The position numbers were made by a program, and so were the translations under genes. From contig NZ_JBHZGK010000011.1 in the NCBI RefSeq assembly GCF_051900425.1, forward strand, positions 1-64,000: a stretch of DNA of 64,000 bases. Reading direction: 5' to 3'. A model generated the notes under the pieces. It did no database searches, was not told the origin of the DNA, and was given only the letters and a program-made list of their open reading frames with translations. The first letter of the stretch is position 1. Each line of letters starts with the position of its first letter. Positions 16,056 through 25,231 of the stretch are shown here, in pieces. Origin of the DNA: Frateuria_A sp051900425. GTDB taxonomy: Bacteria > Pseudomonadota > Gammaproteobacteria > Xanthomonadales > Rhodanobacteraceae.

Positions 16056-17840
16056 TCAGGCCGGCTCGACGTGGCGCACCAGCAAGCGCGCACTTTCCCG
16101 GCCCTGCCATTCGTTGATCGTCAGCTCATACACCGCGCGCAGTCTGGGCGGGGGCGCCGACGCGCGCACGTTGAACATCACTGCCTCGTGCACGGCACCA
16201 TCGCGCGGATCGCGCAGGCTCAGTCGCCAGTGCCGCTCGCCCATCAGGCGCCATTGCGCGCACTCGAACAGGTTGTCGAACAGCGGCTCGGGGAAGCCCT
16301 GCCCCCACGGGCCGCCGTCGCGCAACTGGCGCGCAAGGTCCAGGGTGAAGGTGCCGGGCGGCAGTTCGCCATCGGTATAGAGCACGGCCTGCAGGCGCTC
16401 CTCGTCCAGCCACTCGCGCGCGATGACGTCGAAGGCTTCGGCGAAGCGCGGATAATCGGCGGCCTTGAGGCTCAAACCGGCGGCCATGGCATGGCCACCG
16501 AAGCGCTCGATCAACCCGGGCAGGCGCGCGTCGATCGCCGCAAGCGCATCGCGCACGTGGAAGCCGGCGATGGAGCGCGCGGAACCGCGCAGTTCGTCCG
16601 GCCGGTCCTCGTCGGCGGGCGCGAAGGCGATCACCGGACGGTGCAGACGCTCCTTGAGCTTGGATGCCACCAGACCGACCACGCCCGCGTGCCAGGTCGG
16701 CTCGTACAGGCTCACGCCGGTGCGCTCGCCCATGCCCTCCAGGCCCAGCGCGCCGATCATGGCTTCGGCCTCGGCGACCATCGCCTCCTGCAAATCGCGC
16801 CGTTCCTGGTTGATGGCGCTCAATCGCTCCGCCAGCGCGCGCGCCTGCACCGGGTCATCGGTCAGCAGGCATTCGACGCCCAGGCGCATGTCCTCCAGTC
16901 GCCCCGCGGCGTTGAGGCGCGGACCCACCGCGTAGCCGAGGTCGCTGGCGCAGACGCCGGCCAGGCTGCGCCTGCCCGCCTCCACCAGCGCGGTGATGCC
17001 GGGGCAGGCGCGGCCGCTGCGGATGCGGTGGATACCCGCTTCGACCAGCACGCGATTGTTGAAGTCGAGCGGTACCAGGTCGGCCACGGTGCCGAGCGCG
17101 ACCAGGTCGAGCAGGCTACCGAGGTCCGGTTCCCTGCCCGCGGCGAAAGCCCCGCGCCCGCGCAGCTCCGCCCGCACCGCGAGCAGCAGATAGAACACGA
17201 CCCCGACACCGGCGAGCGCGCGGCTGGGGAAGCCCTGGTTCATGCGCGCATCGCTGGCGCAGCTTTCGCACGCCGGCTCGCCATGCCCGCACGCGCGCAC
17301 TTCGAGCACGTTGGGATTGACCAGCGCATCGGCTGCCGGCAACCGCTCTCCTGGCAAATGGTGGTCGGTAACGATCACGCGGATGCCGCGCGCCTTCGCC
17401 GCCGCGACGCCCGCGACGCTGGCCACGCCGTTGTCGACGGTGACGATCAATTGCGGCGCGGGCTCCAGCGAGGCGACCAGCGCCGGACTGAGGCCGTAGC
17501 CGTGAACGAAGCGGTTGGGGATCACGTAATGCACCCGCCGCGCGCCGAGCAGGCGCAGCCCGCGCACGGCCACGGCCGTGCCCGTCGCGCCATCGCAGTC
17601 GTAGTCGCCGGCGATGACGATCGACCAGTCGCCTTCGATCGCCTCGATCAGCAAGGCCACGGCGCGATCCAGCCCACCCAGCGCCTGCGGCGCCAGCAAG
17701 TGGCGCAGGCGGTGTTCGGCCTGGCCCGGATGCAACACGCCGCGTGCGGCATAGACCTGGCGCAGCACCGGATGGACCGCCTCGCTCCAGCCCTCGGGCG
17801 CACCCAGCAGCGAGCGGCGACGCAGCGTCGGTGTGTTCAT
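16056..17840 (-). CDS. recJ: Single-stranded-DNA-specific 5'-3' exonuclease RecJ
   Basis: A 594-residue DHH-family nuclease that degrades single-stranded DNA from 5' ends in recombination and mismatch repair. Metal-binding motifs are DYDCDG (79-84), VDNG (near 135), and TDHH (158-161). The DHHA1 domain contains FGGHAMAAGLSL and an OB-fold C-terminus follows. It starts at ATG 17840, where ATGA overlaps the stop of the RpfE-like gene, showing translational coupling. The length is close to that of known RecJ proteins. Confidence 0.95.
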   Translation of the reverse strand: MNTPTLRRRSLLGAPEGWSEAVHPVLRQVYAARGVLHPGQAEHRLRHLLAPQALGGLDRAVALLIEAIEGDWSIVIAGDYDCDGATGTAVAVRGLRLLGARRVHYVIPNRFVHGYGLSPALVASLEPAPQLIVTVDNGVASVAGVAAAKARGIRVIVTDHHLPGERLPAADALVNPNVLEVRACGHGEPACESCASDARMNQGFPSRALAGVGVVFYLLLAVRAELRGRGAFAAGREPDLGSLLDLVALGTVADLVPLDFNNRVLVEAGIHRIRSGRACPGITALVEAGRRSLAGVCASDLGYAVGPRLNAAGRLEDMRLGVECLLTDDPVQARALAERLSAINQERRDLQEAMVAEAEAMIGALGLEGMGERTGVSLYEPTWHAGVVGLVASKLKERLHRPVIAFAPADEDRPDELRGSARSIAGFHVRDALAAIDARLPGLIERFGGHAMAAGLSLKAADYPRFAEAFDVIAREWLDEERLQAVLYTDGELPPGTFTLDLARQLRDGGPWGQGFPEPLFDNLFECAQWRLMGERHWRLSLRDPRDGAVHEAVMFNVRASAPPPRLRAVYELTINEWQGRESARLLVRHVEPA

Positions 17841-18772
17841 GCCCTGCCGCCGCGCCAGAAGCGCCAGCGATGCCAGGGGCGGAGTTCCCCACGCTCGCCG
17901 CTGGCGAAGCTCAGCCGCAACGGACGTTGGCGGGCAAGCGTGTGGATCATGGGCCACCATGCGTCGGCGATCGATTGCGCGGGGAGATCCTGCAGGTCGA
18001 TCAGCCAGTGCGCGGCGGCGTCCGCGGGAGCCATCCCCACTGCGGCGGTTTCCCGCGCACCGGAGGCGGGTGTGCGCAGGCGGTGTGCGATCCCTGCGCC
18101 GGCCGCAAGCGCCCGCAGCAGTGGATCGTCGCTGACCACGCCACGGAGCGACGTCGCCACGGTCGCTGGCAACGCACCCGCTCCCCACAGCCAGAGGCTG
18201 TTGACGGGTGGCTGCCCGGCGGCGCGACGCCTCACGTTCAGCGGATGCTGGTGCAGCAGCACCTGGATGTCGTTCTGCAGGATCCGCCAGCGGCGACCAT
18301 CCGGCCCCTGAGGCAAGTGCTGCAGCAGGTTTTCGCCCAGTGCCTGCTCGGGTGCGGGAAATTCGGGTACCGCCGTCCCCTGCGGCAGTCGCAGGTGCCA
18401 GCGATCGGGAGAGGTCAGCTCCAGACGCATGTCCTGTTCCTCGAACAGCGGCGCGAGCGGCTCGGCGAACTCGGCCGCCTCCGCGGCAGTGAGCTGCATC
18501 TGCCCGCAGGCCAGCAGGCGGGCACCGTTCATGTCCGGCTCGACCCAGGCCGGGTCGGCGCAAATCCACAGCGCGTCACCGGCATCGCCAGCCGCCAGTT
18601 GCCGGGTGAGCGCACCGGCGGGTAGCGGTGGGGGGGCGTCGAACCATGCGGTCAGCCCGGCGAGGTACCCCCGCGGGCCGTCATCGAGGCGATCGGCGCG
18701 GGCCAGCAGACGGCGCAGCGGATGCGCGGGCTCGAAGCGCGCGAGCGCGGGCAGCCACAGTTCCACGCTCAT
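17837..18772 (-). CDS. RpfE-like protein of unknown function
   Basis: A 311-residue protein starting MSVELWLPALARFEPAHPLR. It resembles the protein next to recJ in the Xanthomonas rpf region (RpfE), sometimes annotated with a phosphoglycerate-mutase-like domain. Visible features are LWICADPAWVEPDMNGARLL, a repeated Trp/Leu-rich core (RWHLRLPQ, SLWLWGAGALP) and HWLIDLQDL; no catalytic motif is clear. It is coupled by ATGA overlaps both to the ABC-F gene before it and to recJ after it. The name is based on family resemblance and position beside recJ; the biochemical role is unknown. Confidence 0.7.
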   Translation of the reverse strand: MSVELWLPALARFEPAHPLRRLLARADRLDDGPRGYLAGLTAWFDAPPPLPAGALTRQLAAGDAGDALWICADPAWVEPDMNGARLLACGQMQLTAAEAAEFAEPLAPLFEEQDMRLELTSPDRWHLRLPQGTAVPEFPAPEQALGENLLQHLPQGPDGRRWRILQNDIQVLLHQHPLNVRRRAAGQPPVNSLWLWGAGALPATVATSLRGVVSDDPLLRALAAGAGIAHRLRTPASGARETAAVGMAPADAAAHWLIDLQDLPAQSIADAWWPMIHTLARQRPLRLSFASGERGELRPWHRWRFWRGGRA

Positions 18773-20826
18773 GCGCTGGCCGCCTCCAGTTGCTCGTACA
18801 GCTCCAGCCATTCGGCTTCGAGCGCTTCCTTCTCGCGACGCAGGTCGCCCTGGCGCTGGCCGAGCTTCATCAGCTCGGCGGTCGGGCCGTTGTAAGTGGC
18901 CGGATCGGCCAGCTTCGCGTCCAGCGCGGCCAGGTCCGCATCGATCGTCGCGACGCGCGCTTCGATCTTCTTGACGCGCGCCTTGGCCGCCTTGTCCTGT
19001 TCGCGTTGGGCTGCGGAGGCACGGCGGCGGTCGGCGGCGGACCCGGTGGGCGCAGCCGGCTCGTTGGCCCTCTTTGCGGCCGCACCGCGCGAACGCAGCC
19101 AGCGGGCGTAGTCGTCCAGGTCACCGTCAAAGGGCTCCACCACGCCGTCGGCCACGCGCCAGAAACTATCGCAGACCAGACCGAGCAGGTGGCGGTCGTG
19201 CGAGACCAGTACCAACGCGCCGTCGAAGTCGGCCAGCGCGTCGGCCAGCGCCTCGCGCATGTCCAGATCCAGGTGGTTGGTCGGCTCGTCGAGCAGGAGC
19301 AGGTTGGGCTTGTCCCAGGCGATCAGCGCCAGCGCCAGGCGCGCGCGTTCGCCGCCGGAGAAGCCGTCGACCGACTCGAAGGCGCGGTCGCCAGCGAAGT
19401 TCCAGCCGCCGAGGAAGTCGCGCAACTCTTGCGCGGCCACGCCCGGTGCCTTGTCCTGCAGGTGGTCGAAAGGACTGGCGCCCTCGCGCAGGCTTTCGAC
19501 CGTGTGCTGTGCGAAGTAGCCGATCTTCAGGTCCTTGTGTGCCTTGCGCTCGCCGGCCAGCGGCGGCAGCTCGCCGACCAGTGTCTTGACCAGGGTGGAC
19601 TTGCCGGCGCCGTTGGGGCCGAGCAGGCCGATGCGTTCGCCGGCTTCAAGACGAAAACGAACATCCGAGAGGACCGTCTTTTGAAGATGATGCCCGTCCG
19701 CCAGGACGACGTTCGCCCCCTCTCCCCCCTGGGGAGAGGGTTGGGGTGAGGGGTCAAGGCTTGCCTCGATCACCATCGAAGCATGCTCTGAACCAACATC
19801 CCCGCGAGCCCCGCCTCTCACCCCAGCCCTCTCCCCGGCGGGGAGAGGGAGCGGAATCGCGTAACCGGCCGACGCCTCTTCCAACTGCAACATCGAATCA
19901 GGCAACCGCTCGGGCACCGCAAACTGGAACCGGAACGGCCGCTCCGCGCGCACCGCTTCGGTGCCAGCCAGCTTCTCCAGCCGCTTCATCCGCGATTGCG
20001 CCTGCTTGGCCTTGCTCGCCTTCGCCTTGAAGCGGTCGACGAACGACTGCAGGTGCGCGCGCTCGGCCTGCTCGCGCTCGTGCGCGATCTGCTGCTGGCG
20101 CAACTGCTCGGCGCGCAGGCGCTCGAAGGCGCTGTAGTTGCCGGTGTACAGCCGCGCCCTGCCCTCGTGCAGGTGCAGCGTGTGCGAAGTCACCGCGTCG
20201 AGGAACTCGCGGTCGTGCGAGATCACCAGCAGCGTACCCTGGTAGCGGCGCAGCCATTCTTCCAGCCAAAGCACGGCGTCCAGGTCCAAGTGATTGGTCG
20301 GCTCGTCGAGCAGCAACAGATCCGACGGCGCCATCAGCGCCCGCGCCAGGTTCAGGCGCACGCGCCAGCCGCCGGAGAATTCCTTCACCGCCCGCTCGTG
20401 GGTCTCCGGCGCGAACCCGAGGCCATGCAGCAGGCGGCCGGCGCGGGCACGGGCGTCGTAGCCGTGCAGTTCCTCGATGCGATGGTGGGCGCGGGCCATG
20501 GCTTCGGCGTCGCCACGGTCTTGGGCGTCGGCCTCCTCGCGCAGGGCGGCCGCGACTTCTTCGTCGCCACCGAGCACATAGTCCAGTGCGGCATCCGGCA
20601 GCGCGGGCGTCTCCTGCGCTACGGAGGCCAGGCGCAGCTTCGCCGGCATATCCAGCTCGCCCGCATCGGACTCCAGCCGTCCCTGCAGCACCGCGAAGAG
20701 GCTGGACTTGCCGCAGCCGTTGCGGCCGATCACGCCCAGGCGCCAACCGCTCTGGATGGTGAGATCGATGTCGGAGAGCAGCAGGCGGCTGCCGCGGCGG
20801 AGGGCAAAATGGCGGAACGCGATCAT
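18769..20826 (-). CDS. ABC-F ATPase, YheS type, with an in-frame repeat insertion
   Basis: A 685-residue soluble protein with two ABC ATPase domains and no membrane domain; ABC-F proteins act on ribosomes. Domain 1 has Walker A GRNGCGKS (34-41) and signature FSGGWRVRLNLARAL. Domain 2 has Walker A GPNGAGKS and signature FSGGERARLALALI. The linker RFQFAVPERLP matches the YheS pattern. Between SAGY and KTVLSD at the start of domain 2, where relatives have only a few residues, about 47 residues are encoded by a palindromic repeat pair (about 19700-19865). This makes the protein longer than E. coli YheS (637). No frameshift or stop is present. It heads an ATGA-coupled operon with the rpfE-like gene and recJ. 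Confidence 0.92.
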   Translation of the reverse strand: MIAFRHFALRRGSRLLLSDIDLTIQSGWRLGVIGRNGCGKSSLFAVLQGRLESDAGELDMPAKLRLASVAQETPALPDAALDYVLGGDEEVAAALREEADAQDRGDAEAMARAHHRIEELHGYDARARAGRLLHGLGFAPETHERAVKEFSGGWRVRLNLARALMAPSDLLLLDEPTNHLDLDAVLWLEEWLRRYQGTLLVISHDREFLDAVTSHTLHLHEGRARLYTGNYSAFERLRAEQLRQQQIAHEREQAERAHLQSFVDRFKAKASKAKQAQSRMKRLEKLAGTEAVRAERPFRFQFAVPERLPDSMLQLEEASAGYAIPLPLPAGERAGVRGGARGDVGSEHASMVIEASLDPSPQPSPQGGEGANVVLADGHHLQKTVLSDVRFRLEAGERIGLLGPNGAGKSTLVKTLVGELPPLAGERKAHKDLKIGYFAQHTVESLREGASPFDHLQDKAPGVAAQELRDFLGGWNFAGDRAFESVDGFSGGERARLALALIAWDKPNLLLLDEPTNHLDLDMREALADALADFDGALVLVSHDRHLLGLVCDSFWRVADGVVEPFDGDLDDYARWLRSRGAAAKRANEPAAPTGSAADRRRASAAQREQDKAAKARVKKIEARVATIDADLAALDAKLADPATYNGPTAELMKLGQRQGDLRREKEALEAEWLELYEQLEAASA
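19711..19860. repeat. Inverted repeat doublet inserted inside the ABC-F gene
   Basis: Two arms, one ending GGGGAGAGGGTTGGGGTGAG and one starting CTCACCCCAGCCCTCTCCCC, flank a spacer of about 55 bases. The same pair of arms in the same order occurs at about 25640-25852. Each arm also carries its own short palindrome. Here the doublet is translated as part of the ATPase without interrupting the frame. Confidence 0.8.
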
Positions 20827-20970
20827 CGGGAGGGAACGTGCGCGGGTGACCCGCCATGATAGCCGGGCTTCGAATGCCTAGCCCATCGCAGAGGCCAGCG
20901 ATCGCCGTGGCGCGGTTGTCATACATCTGCTACAACGGCGCCGCACAGGACCTTTGTGGAGAGGGGAATC

Positions 20971-21306
20971 ATGGTCAAGCTCACTGGCGGTCTGGCGATG
21001 CTCGCCGCGATCGCGTTCGGCGCGCCGATGGCCGCGCACGCGGGCGACAGCCTGCTGATCCATCGCGTGCAGCAGGAACAGGGCATGAACCTGCCCACCC
21101 GCGGCATGACCATGGCGCAGGTGGAGAAGCGCTACGGCGCGCCCCAGCGCAAGCTGCAGCCGCGCGGTGGCGACAGCCAGAAGCACCCGGTCATCAACCG
21201 CTGGGACTACAAGACGTTCATCGTGTACTTCGAGCACGACCACGTGATCCATTCGGTGCTCAACACCCCGGCCGGAAACAACCACGATCCCGCGACGGCG
21301 CAGTAA
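20971..21306 (+). CDS. Secreted small protein of unknown function, BamE/SmpA-like core
   Basis: A 111-residue protein with a clear signal peptide (MVKLTGGLAMLAAIAFGAP, then MAAHAG, cleavage probably near residue 24). The mature part contains LPTRGMTMAQVEKRYGAP, which resembles the short G-M-T-x-x-x-V-x-x-x-x-G-x-P motif of SmpA/OmlA-fold proteins, followed by VINRWDYKTFIVYFEHDHV. It has no lipobox cysteine. The ATG at 20971 follows GGAGAGGGG. Function is unknown; it is probably periplasmic. A strong terminator follows at once. Confidence 0.75.
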   Translation: MVKLTGGLAMLAAIAFGAPMAAHAGDSLLIHRVQQEQGMNLPTRGMTMAQVEKRYGAPQRKLQPRGGDSQKHPVINRWDYKTFIVYFEHDHVIHSVLNTPAGNNHDPATAQ

Positions 21307-21328
21307 ACCGCGCCGGGAGCAAGGACAA

Positions 21329-21359
21329 CGGATCCCCGCCAAGGCGGGGGTCCGTTTTT
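21329..21359 (+). terminator. Rho-independent terminator
   Basis: GGATCCCCGCC and GGCGGGGGTCC form an 11-bp stem with a two-base AA centre, followed by five T. It ends the small secreted-protein gene before aguA. Confidence 0.85.
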
Positions 21360-21432
21360 GTTCGTGCCTCATCGCTCCGTGTCAGCCGGTCAACTACACT
21401 TCGCCGTTTCTTAAACTTCAAGCGAGCGCGCG

Positions 21433-22470
21433 ATGACCTCCTCCCCCAACCTGCGCCTGCCGGCCGAATGGGAACCGCAGGACGCGGTACTGATCGCCTG
21501 GCCGCATGAAGGCACCGACTGGGCCGAGCGCCTGGCCGAGGTGAATACCACCTATACCGCGCTGGCCGCCGCGGTTACCCGCTTCCAGCCGCTGGTCGTG
21601 ATCGTCGCGAACGAGGCTGTACGCGCGGCCGCCGAAGGCGCGCTGCGTGGCTCGGGCGTGGACCTCGAACGCATCCGCTTCGTCGAGCTTCCGTACGACG
21701 ACACCTGGCTGCGCGACTCCGGTCCGATCACGCTGGTTTCCGCGCAGGGCTTCCAGCTCACGGATTTCCGCTTCACCGGCTGGGGCGGCAAGTTCGGGGC
21801 CGAGCAGGACGATGCGCTGGTCGCCGGCCTGGTCGCTGCCGGGGTATTCGGCCCGGCAGCGCACGAGCGCGTGGACTGGGCGCTGGAAGGCGGCGGCATC
21901 GAGAGCGACGGCGGCAGCACCGTGCTGACCACCTGGCGCTGCCTGCACCAGCGCCACCCCGAGCAGTCGCGCGAGGCGATGGATGCGATCCTGCGCGAAA
22001 GCCTGCATGCACCGCGCGTGCTGTGGCTGGACCACGGCTACCTCGAGGGCGACGACACCGACGCCCACATCGACACCCTCGCCCGCTTCGCGCCGGGCGA
22101 GCGCATCGTGTTCCAAGCCTGCGACGACCCGGCCGACCCGCACCACCAGGAGCTGGAACGCATGGCTGCCGAGCTGGCCGCGCTGCGCACGCCCGAGGGC
22201 AAGCCGTATCGCCTCTCCCCGCTGCCCTGGGCGCAGCCGATCCTGGACGAAGGCCGCCGGCTGGCCGCCTCCTATGCGAACTACCTGGTGATCAACGGCG
22301 CGGTACTCGTGCCTGCCTACGGCGATGCCTCCGATGACGAGGCGGCCCGCATCATCGGGGCGGCCTACCCGGGGCGCGAAGTGGTGCAGGTGCCCTGCCG
22401 TCCGCTGATCTGGCAGAACGGCAGCCTGCACTGCATCACCATGCAGCTGCCAGCGGGTTTGCTGGGCTGA
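21433..22470 (+). CDS. aguA: Agmatine deiminase
   Basis: A 345-residue enzyme of the peptidyl-arginine-deiminase family that converts agmatine to N-carbamoylputrescine and ammonia. It shows the early LPAEWEPQDAVLIAWPHEGTD, the conserved DDTWLRDSGPI, ALEGGGIESDG, and the catalytic cysteine near the end in NGSLHCITMQLP (Cys334). It lies just ahead of aguB and the two form the agmatine branch of putrescine synthesis. Confidence 0.95.
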   Translation: MTSSPNLRLPAEWEPQDAVLIAWPHEGTDWAERLAEVNTTYTALAAAVTRFQPLVVIVANEAVRAAAEGALRGSGVDLERIRFVELPYDDTWLRDSGPITLVSAQGFQLTDFRFTGWGGKFGAEQDDALVAGLVAAGVFGPAAHERVDWALEGGGIESDGGSTVLTTWRCLHQRHPEQSREAMDAILRESLHAPRVLWLDHGYLEGDDTDAHIDTLARFAPGERIVFQACDDPADPHHQELERMAAELAALRTPEGKPYRLSPLPWAQPILDEGRRLAASYANYLVINGAVLVPAYGDASDDEAARIIGAAYPGREVVQVPCRPLIWQNGSLHCITMQLPAGLLG

Positions 22471-22558
22471 ACGCACGCCGCCCGCCAACGCTTTGGCGAC
22501 AACCGCATCGCCCCGCTCCGCTAAACTGCCTGTCTCGACTCGAAGGCAAGAGACAGGC

Positions 22559-23449
22559 ATGACCGGCAAGACACTCAAGGTGGCGCTGCTGCAGGAAACC
22601 AACCGCGGCAGCCGCGACGCGAACCTCGACGCGATCGAGGCCGGACTGCGCGAAGCCGCCGCGGCGGGCGCGCAGCTCGTACTGCTGCAGGAGCTGCACA
22701 ACGGTCCGTACTTCTGCCAGCGCGAGTGCGTCGACGAGTTCGAGCTCGCCGAAACCATCCCCGGTCCGGGCACCGAGCGCATCGGCAAGCTCGCGCAGGA
22801 ACTCAAGCTCGTCGTGGTCGCCTCGATCTTCGAGAAGCGCGCCACGGGGCTGTACCACAACACCGCGGTGGTGTTCGATCGCTCCGCGGCGATCGCCGGC
22901 AAGTACCGCAAGATGCACATCCCGGACGATCCGGCGTTCTACGAGAAGTTCTACTTCACGCCGGGCGACCTGGGCTTCGAGCCGATCGACACTTCGGTCG
23001 GCCGGCTGGGCGTCCTCGTGTGCTGGGACCAGTGGTATCCGGAAGCCGCACGGCTGATGGCGCTGGCCGGGGCTCAGCTACTGCTCTATCCGACGGCGAT
23101 CGGCTGGGACCCGGGCGACGAGCAGGCGGAGAAGGACCGCCAGCGCGAGGCGTGGGTGACCGTGCAGCGCGGCCACGCCGTAGCCAACGGGTTGCCGCTG
23201 CTCGCCTGCAACCGTACCGGGTACGAAGCCGATCCGTCCGGCGTGGGCGCGGGCATCCAGTTCTGGGGCACCAGCTTCGTGGCCGGGCCGCAGGGCGAGT
23301 TTCTCGCTAGGGCCGGTACCGACGGGCGTGAGCTGCTGGTGGTCGACGTGGACCTGGAGCGCAGCGAACACGTGCGGCGGATCTGGCCGTTCCTGCGCGA
23401 CCGGCGCATCGATGCCTACAGTGACCTGCTCAAGCGCTATCGGGATTGA
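22559..23449 (+). CDS. aguB: N-carbamoylputrescine amidase
   Basis: A 296-residue nitrilase-superfamily enzyme that hydrolyses N-carbamoylputrescine to putrescine. The catalytic triad is visible: Glu45 in LLQELHNGPYF, Lys118 in GKYRKMHIPDD, and Cys155 in VLVCWDQWYPEA. The ATG at 22559 matches the family start (TLKVALLQE). It is 88 bases downstream of aguA and probably in the same transcript. A palindromic repeat follows its stop. Confidence 0.95.
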   Translation: MTGKTLKVALLQETNRGSRDANLDAIEAGLREAAAAGAQLVLLQELHNGPYFCQRECVDEFELAETIPGPGTERIGKLAQELKLVVVASIFEKRATGLYHNTAVVFDRSAAIAGKYRKMHIPDDPAFYEKFYFTPGDLGFEPIDTSVGRLGVLVCWDQWYPEAARLMALAGAQLLLYPTAIGWDPGDEQAEKDRQREAWVTVQRGHAVANGLPLLACNRTGYEADPSGVGAGIQFWGTSFVAGPQGEFLARAGTDGRELLVVDVDLERSEHVRRIWPFLRDRRIDAYSDLLKRYRD

Positions 23450-23453
23450 AATC

Positions 23454-23511
23454 GGTGGGCGCAAGCCCACCCTGTGAAACACCCCTGTAGGGTGGGCTTG
23501 CCGCCCACCAC
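23454..23511. repeat. Large palindromic repeat, GGTGGGC type
   Basis: GGTGGGCGCAAGCCCACCCT and AGGGTGGGCTTGCCGCCCAC form a long imperfect hairpin around a short centre with GAAACACCCCTGT. The TGTAGGGTGGGC core recalls the other TGTAGG-type repeats here. It may also serve as a terminator for aguB, although it has no T run. Confidence 0.7.
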
Positions 23512-23529
23512 CCGCATCCCGGACCCCGC

Positions 23530-24756
23530 ATGACCCTCCCCGATTCCGACGTCGCCCTGCCCGACCCGCTGCTCGACCAGCCCCTGGAGCGCGTCACCCG
23601 CGACGGCGTGGAATACGTGGTGCTGGGCACGGCGCACGTCTCGCGCGCCAGCGTGGCGGCGGTCGAGGCGCTGGTGGCCAACGAGGCGTTCGACGCGATC
23701 GCGGTGGAGCTCTGTCCCAGCCGCGCCGAAGGCATGCGCAATCCCGATGCCTTCAAGCAGATGGACCTGTTCCAGGTGATCCGCCAGGGCAAGGTCGGCA
23801 TGGTGGCGGCAAGCCTGGTGCTGTCGTCCTTCCAGCAGCGGCTGGCCGCGCAGTACGGCATCCAGCCCGGCGCCGAGATGAAGGCCGCGATGGACGGTGC
23901 CGAGCGCGCCAACCTGCCGGTCTGGCTGATCGATCGAGAGGTCGGCACCACGCTCAAGCGCGCCTGGCGCAGCGTCGGCACGTGGGCGCGCTTCGGCCTG
24001 CTCGGTGGCCTGATTGCCAGCGTGTTCGAGCGCGAGCAGGTCGACGAGAAGGAGATCGAAAAGCTCAAGGAAGGCGACCTGCTGGAAAGCGCGTTCGGGG
24101 AGTTCGCGCAGAATTCCGCACCGCTCTACAACAGCCTGATCGGCGAGCGCGATGAATACATGGCCGCGCGCCTGCGCGAGCAGGCGCAGGGCGCGCCCGC
24201 CGTGCGCCGCGTGCTGGTGGTGATCGGCGCCGGCCACCTCAAGGGCCTGTGCGGACACCTGCGCCAGCAGCACGAGCCGCCGGCCCGGCGCATCGCCGAA
24301 CTGGCCAAGCTGCCGCCCAAGGCGCGCTGGCCGAAGTGGCTGGCGCTGGGCCTGGTGCTGCTGGTGTTCGCGGCGATCGCGTATGCGTTCCATCGCAATC
24401 CCTCGCTGGGCGCGCTGGCATTGCGCAACTGGGTCCTGTTCACCGGCGGCTGCGCCGCGCTGGGCGCCCTGGCGGCAGGCGGGCATCCGCTGAGCATCTT
24501 GGCCGCCTTCATCGCCGCTCCGATCAAGCCGTTCCGGCCCGGTATTCCCGCCGGTGGCATCAGCGCCATGGCCGAAGCGTGGATCCGCCGCCCGCGCGTG
24601 GCCGACTTCGAGACACTGCGCGACGACATCGCCGAGTGGACCGGCTGGTGGAAGAACCGCGTGGCGCGGACCCTGCTCAACTTCATCCTGGTCAGCGCGG
24701 GCACCGTGATCGGCGAATACGCGGCCGGCATCCAGATCTTCAAGAGCCTGTTCTGA
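23530..24756 (+). CDS. TraB/PrgY-family membrane protein
   Basis: A 408-residue protein of the TraB family, a group related to the Tiki/GumN-fold proteases. The N-terminal soluble part has VVLGTAHVSRASV (near residues 36-48), AVELCPSRAEGM and GAGHLKGL, the two family signature regions. The C-terminal third has about four hydrophobic segments (around 280-408) that anchor it in the membrane. The family is named after pheromone-shutdown proteins of enterococci; its role in proteobacteria is unknown. The ORF stands alone between a repeat and the cytochrome genes. Confidence 0.85.
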   Translation: MTLPDSDVALPDPLLDQPLERVTRDGVEYVVLGTAHVSRASVAAVEALVANEAFDAIAVELCPSRAEGMRNPDAFKQMDLFQVIRQGKVGMVAASLVLSSFQQRLAAQYGIQPGAEMKAAMDGAERANLPVWLIDREVGTTLKRAWRSVGTWARFGLLGGLIASVFEREQVDEKEIEKLKEGDLLESAFGEFAQNSAPLYNSLIGERDEYMAARLREQAQGAPAVRRVLVVIGAGHLKGLCGHLRQQHEPPARRIAELAKLPPKARWPKWLALGLVLLVFAAIAYAFHRNPSLGALALRNWVLFTGGCAALGALAAGGHPLSILAAFIAAPIKPFRPGIPAGGISAMAEAWIRRPRVADFETLRDDIAEWTGWWKNRVARTLLNFILVSAGTVIGEYAAGIQIFKSLF

Positions 24757-24889
24757 GGACTGCTCCGGGCGCGTGACGGGAGCCTCGCCATGCGCCTGAT
24801 TTGCATCAGGGCGCTGCGTCAAGTTGTCCGTCGCGTGAAGCAGACACTATACTTCCGCGACTTTGTACCCCAAGCGTGGGAATGACTCG

Positions 24890-25213
24890 ATGATTCGACT
24901 GCAACTGCTCGGCCTGACCGTGGCCGCAGCCCTCCTCGCCGCTGGCAACGCCCACGCCGCGGGCGACAAGGCCAACGGCCGCAAGCTGGTCTACACCTGC
25001 AACGGTTGCCACGGTATCGACGGCTACACCAATGCGTACCCGGACTATCCGGTGCCGAAGATCGCCGGACAGAACGAGCAGTACATCATCAACGCGCTGC
25101 ACGGCTACAAGACCGGCGATCGCACGCATCCGACCATGATGGCGCAGGCGCAGAGTCTGTCCGACCAGGACATCGACGACATCGCTGCCTATCTCTCCAG
25201 CCTCGCCAAGTAA
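24890..25213 (+). CDS. Small periplasmic cytochrome c, class I
   Basis: A 107-residue secreted cytochrome. A signal peptide (MIRLQLLGLTVAAALLAAG, cleaved near AHA-AG) is followed by the heme-binding CNGCH motif, and the distal ligand is probably the Met in HPTMMAQ. The C-terminal DQDIDDIAAYLSSL is typical of the class. It lies 18 bases before a second similar cytochrome and the two form an operon. They resemble the halves of a cytochrome c4/c5-like donor; electron partners cannot be told. Confidence 0.9.
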   Translation: MIRLQLLGLTVAAALLAAGNAHAAGDKANGRKLVYTCNGCHGIDGYTNAYPDYPVPKIAGQNEQYIINALHGYKTGDRTHPTMMAQAQSLSDQDIDDIAAYLSSLAK

Positions 25214-25231
25214 GCCTCGAAGGAATCCCGC

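Noticed and set aside
15183..18311. A 1042-codon plus-strand ORF
   Set aside because: It spans the asnB leader, the STAS gene and recJ in antisense; no recognisable domains.
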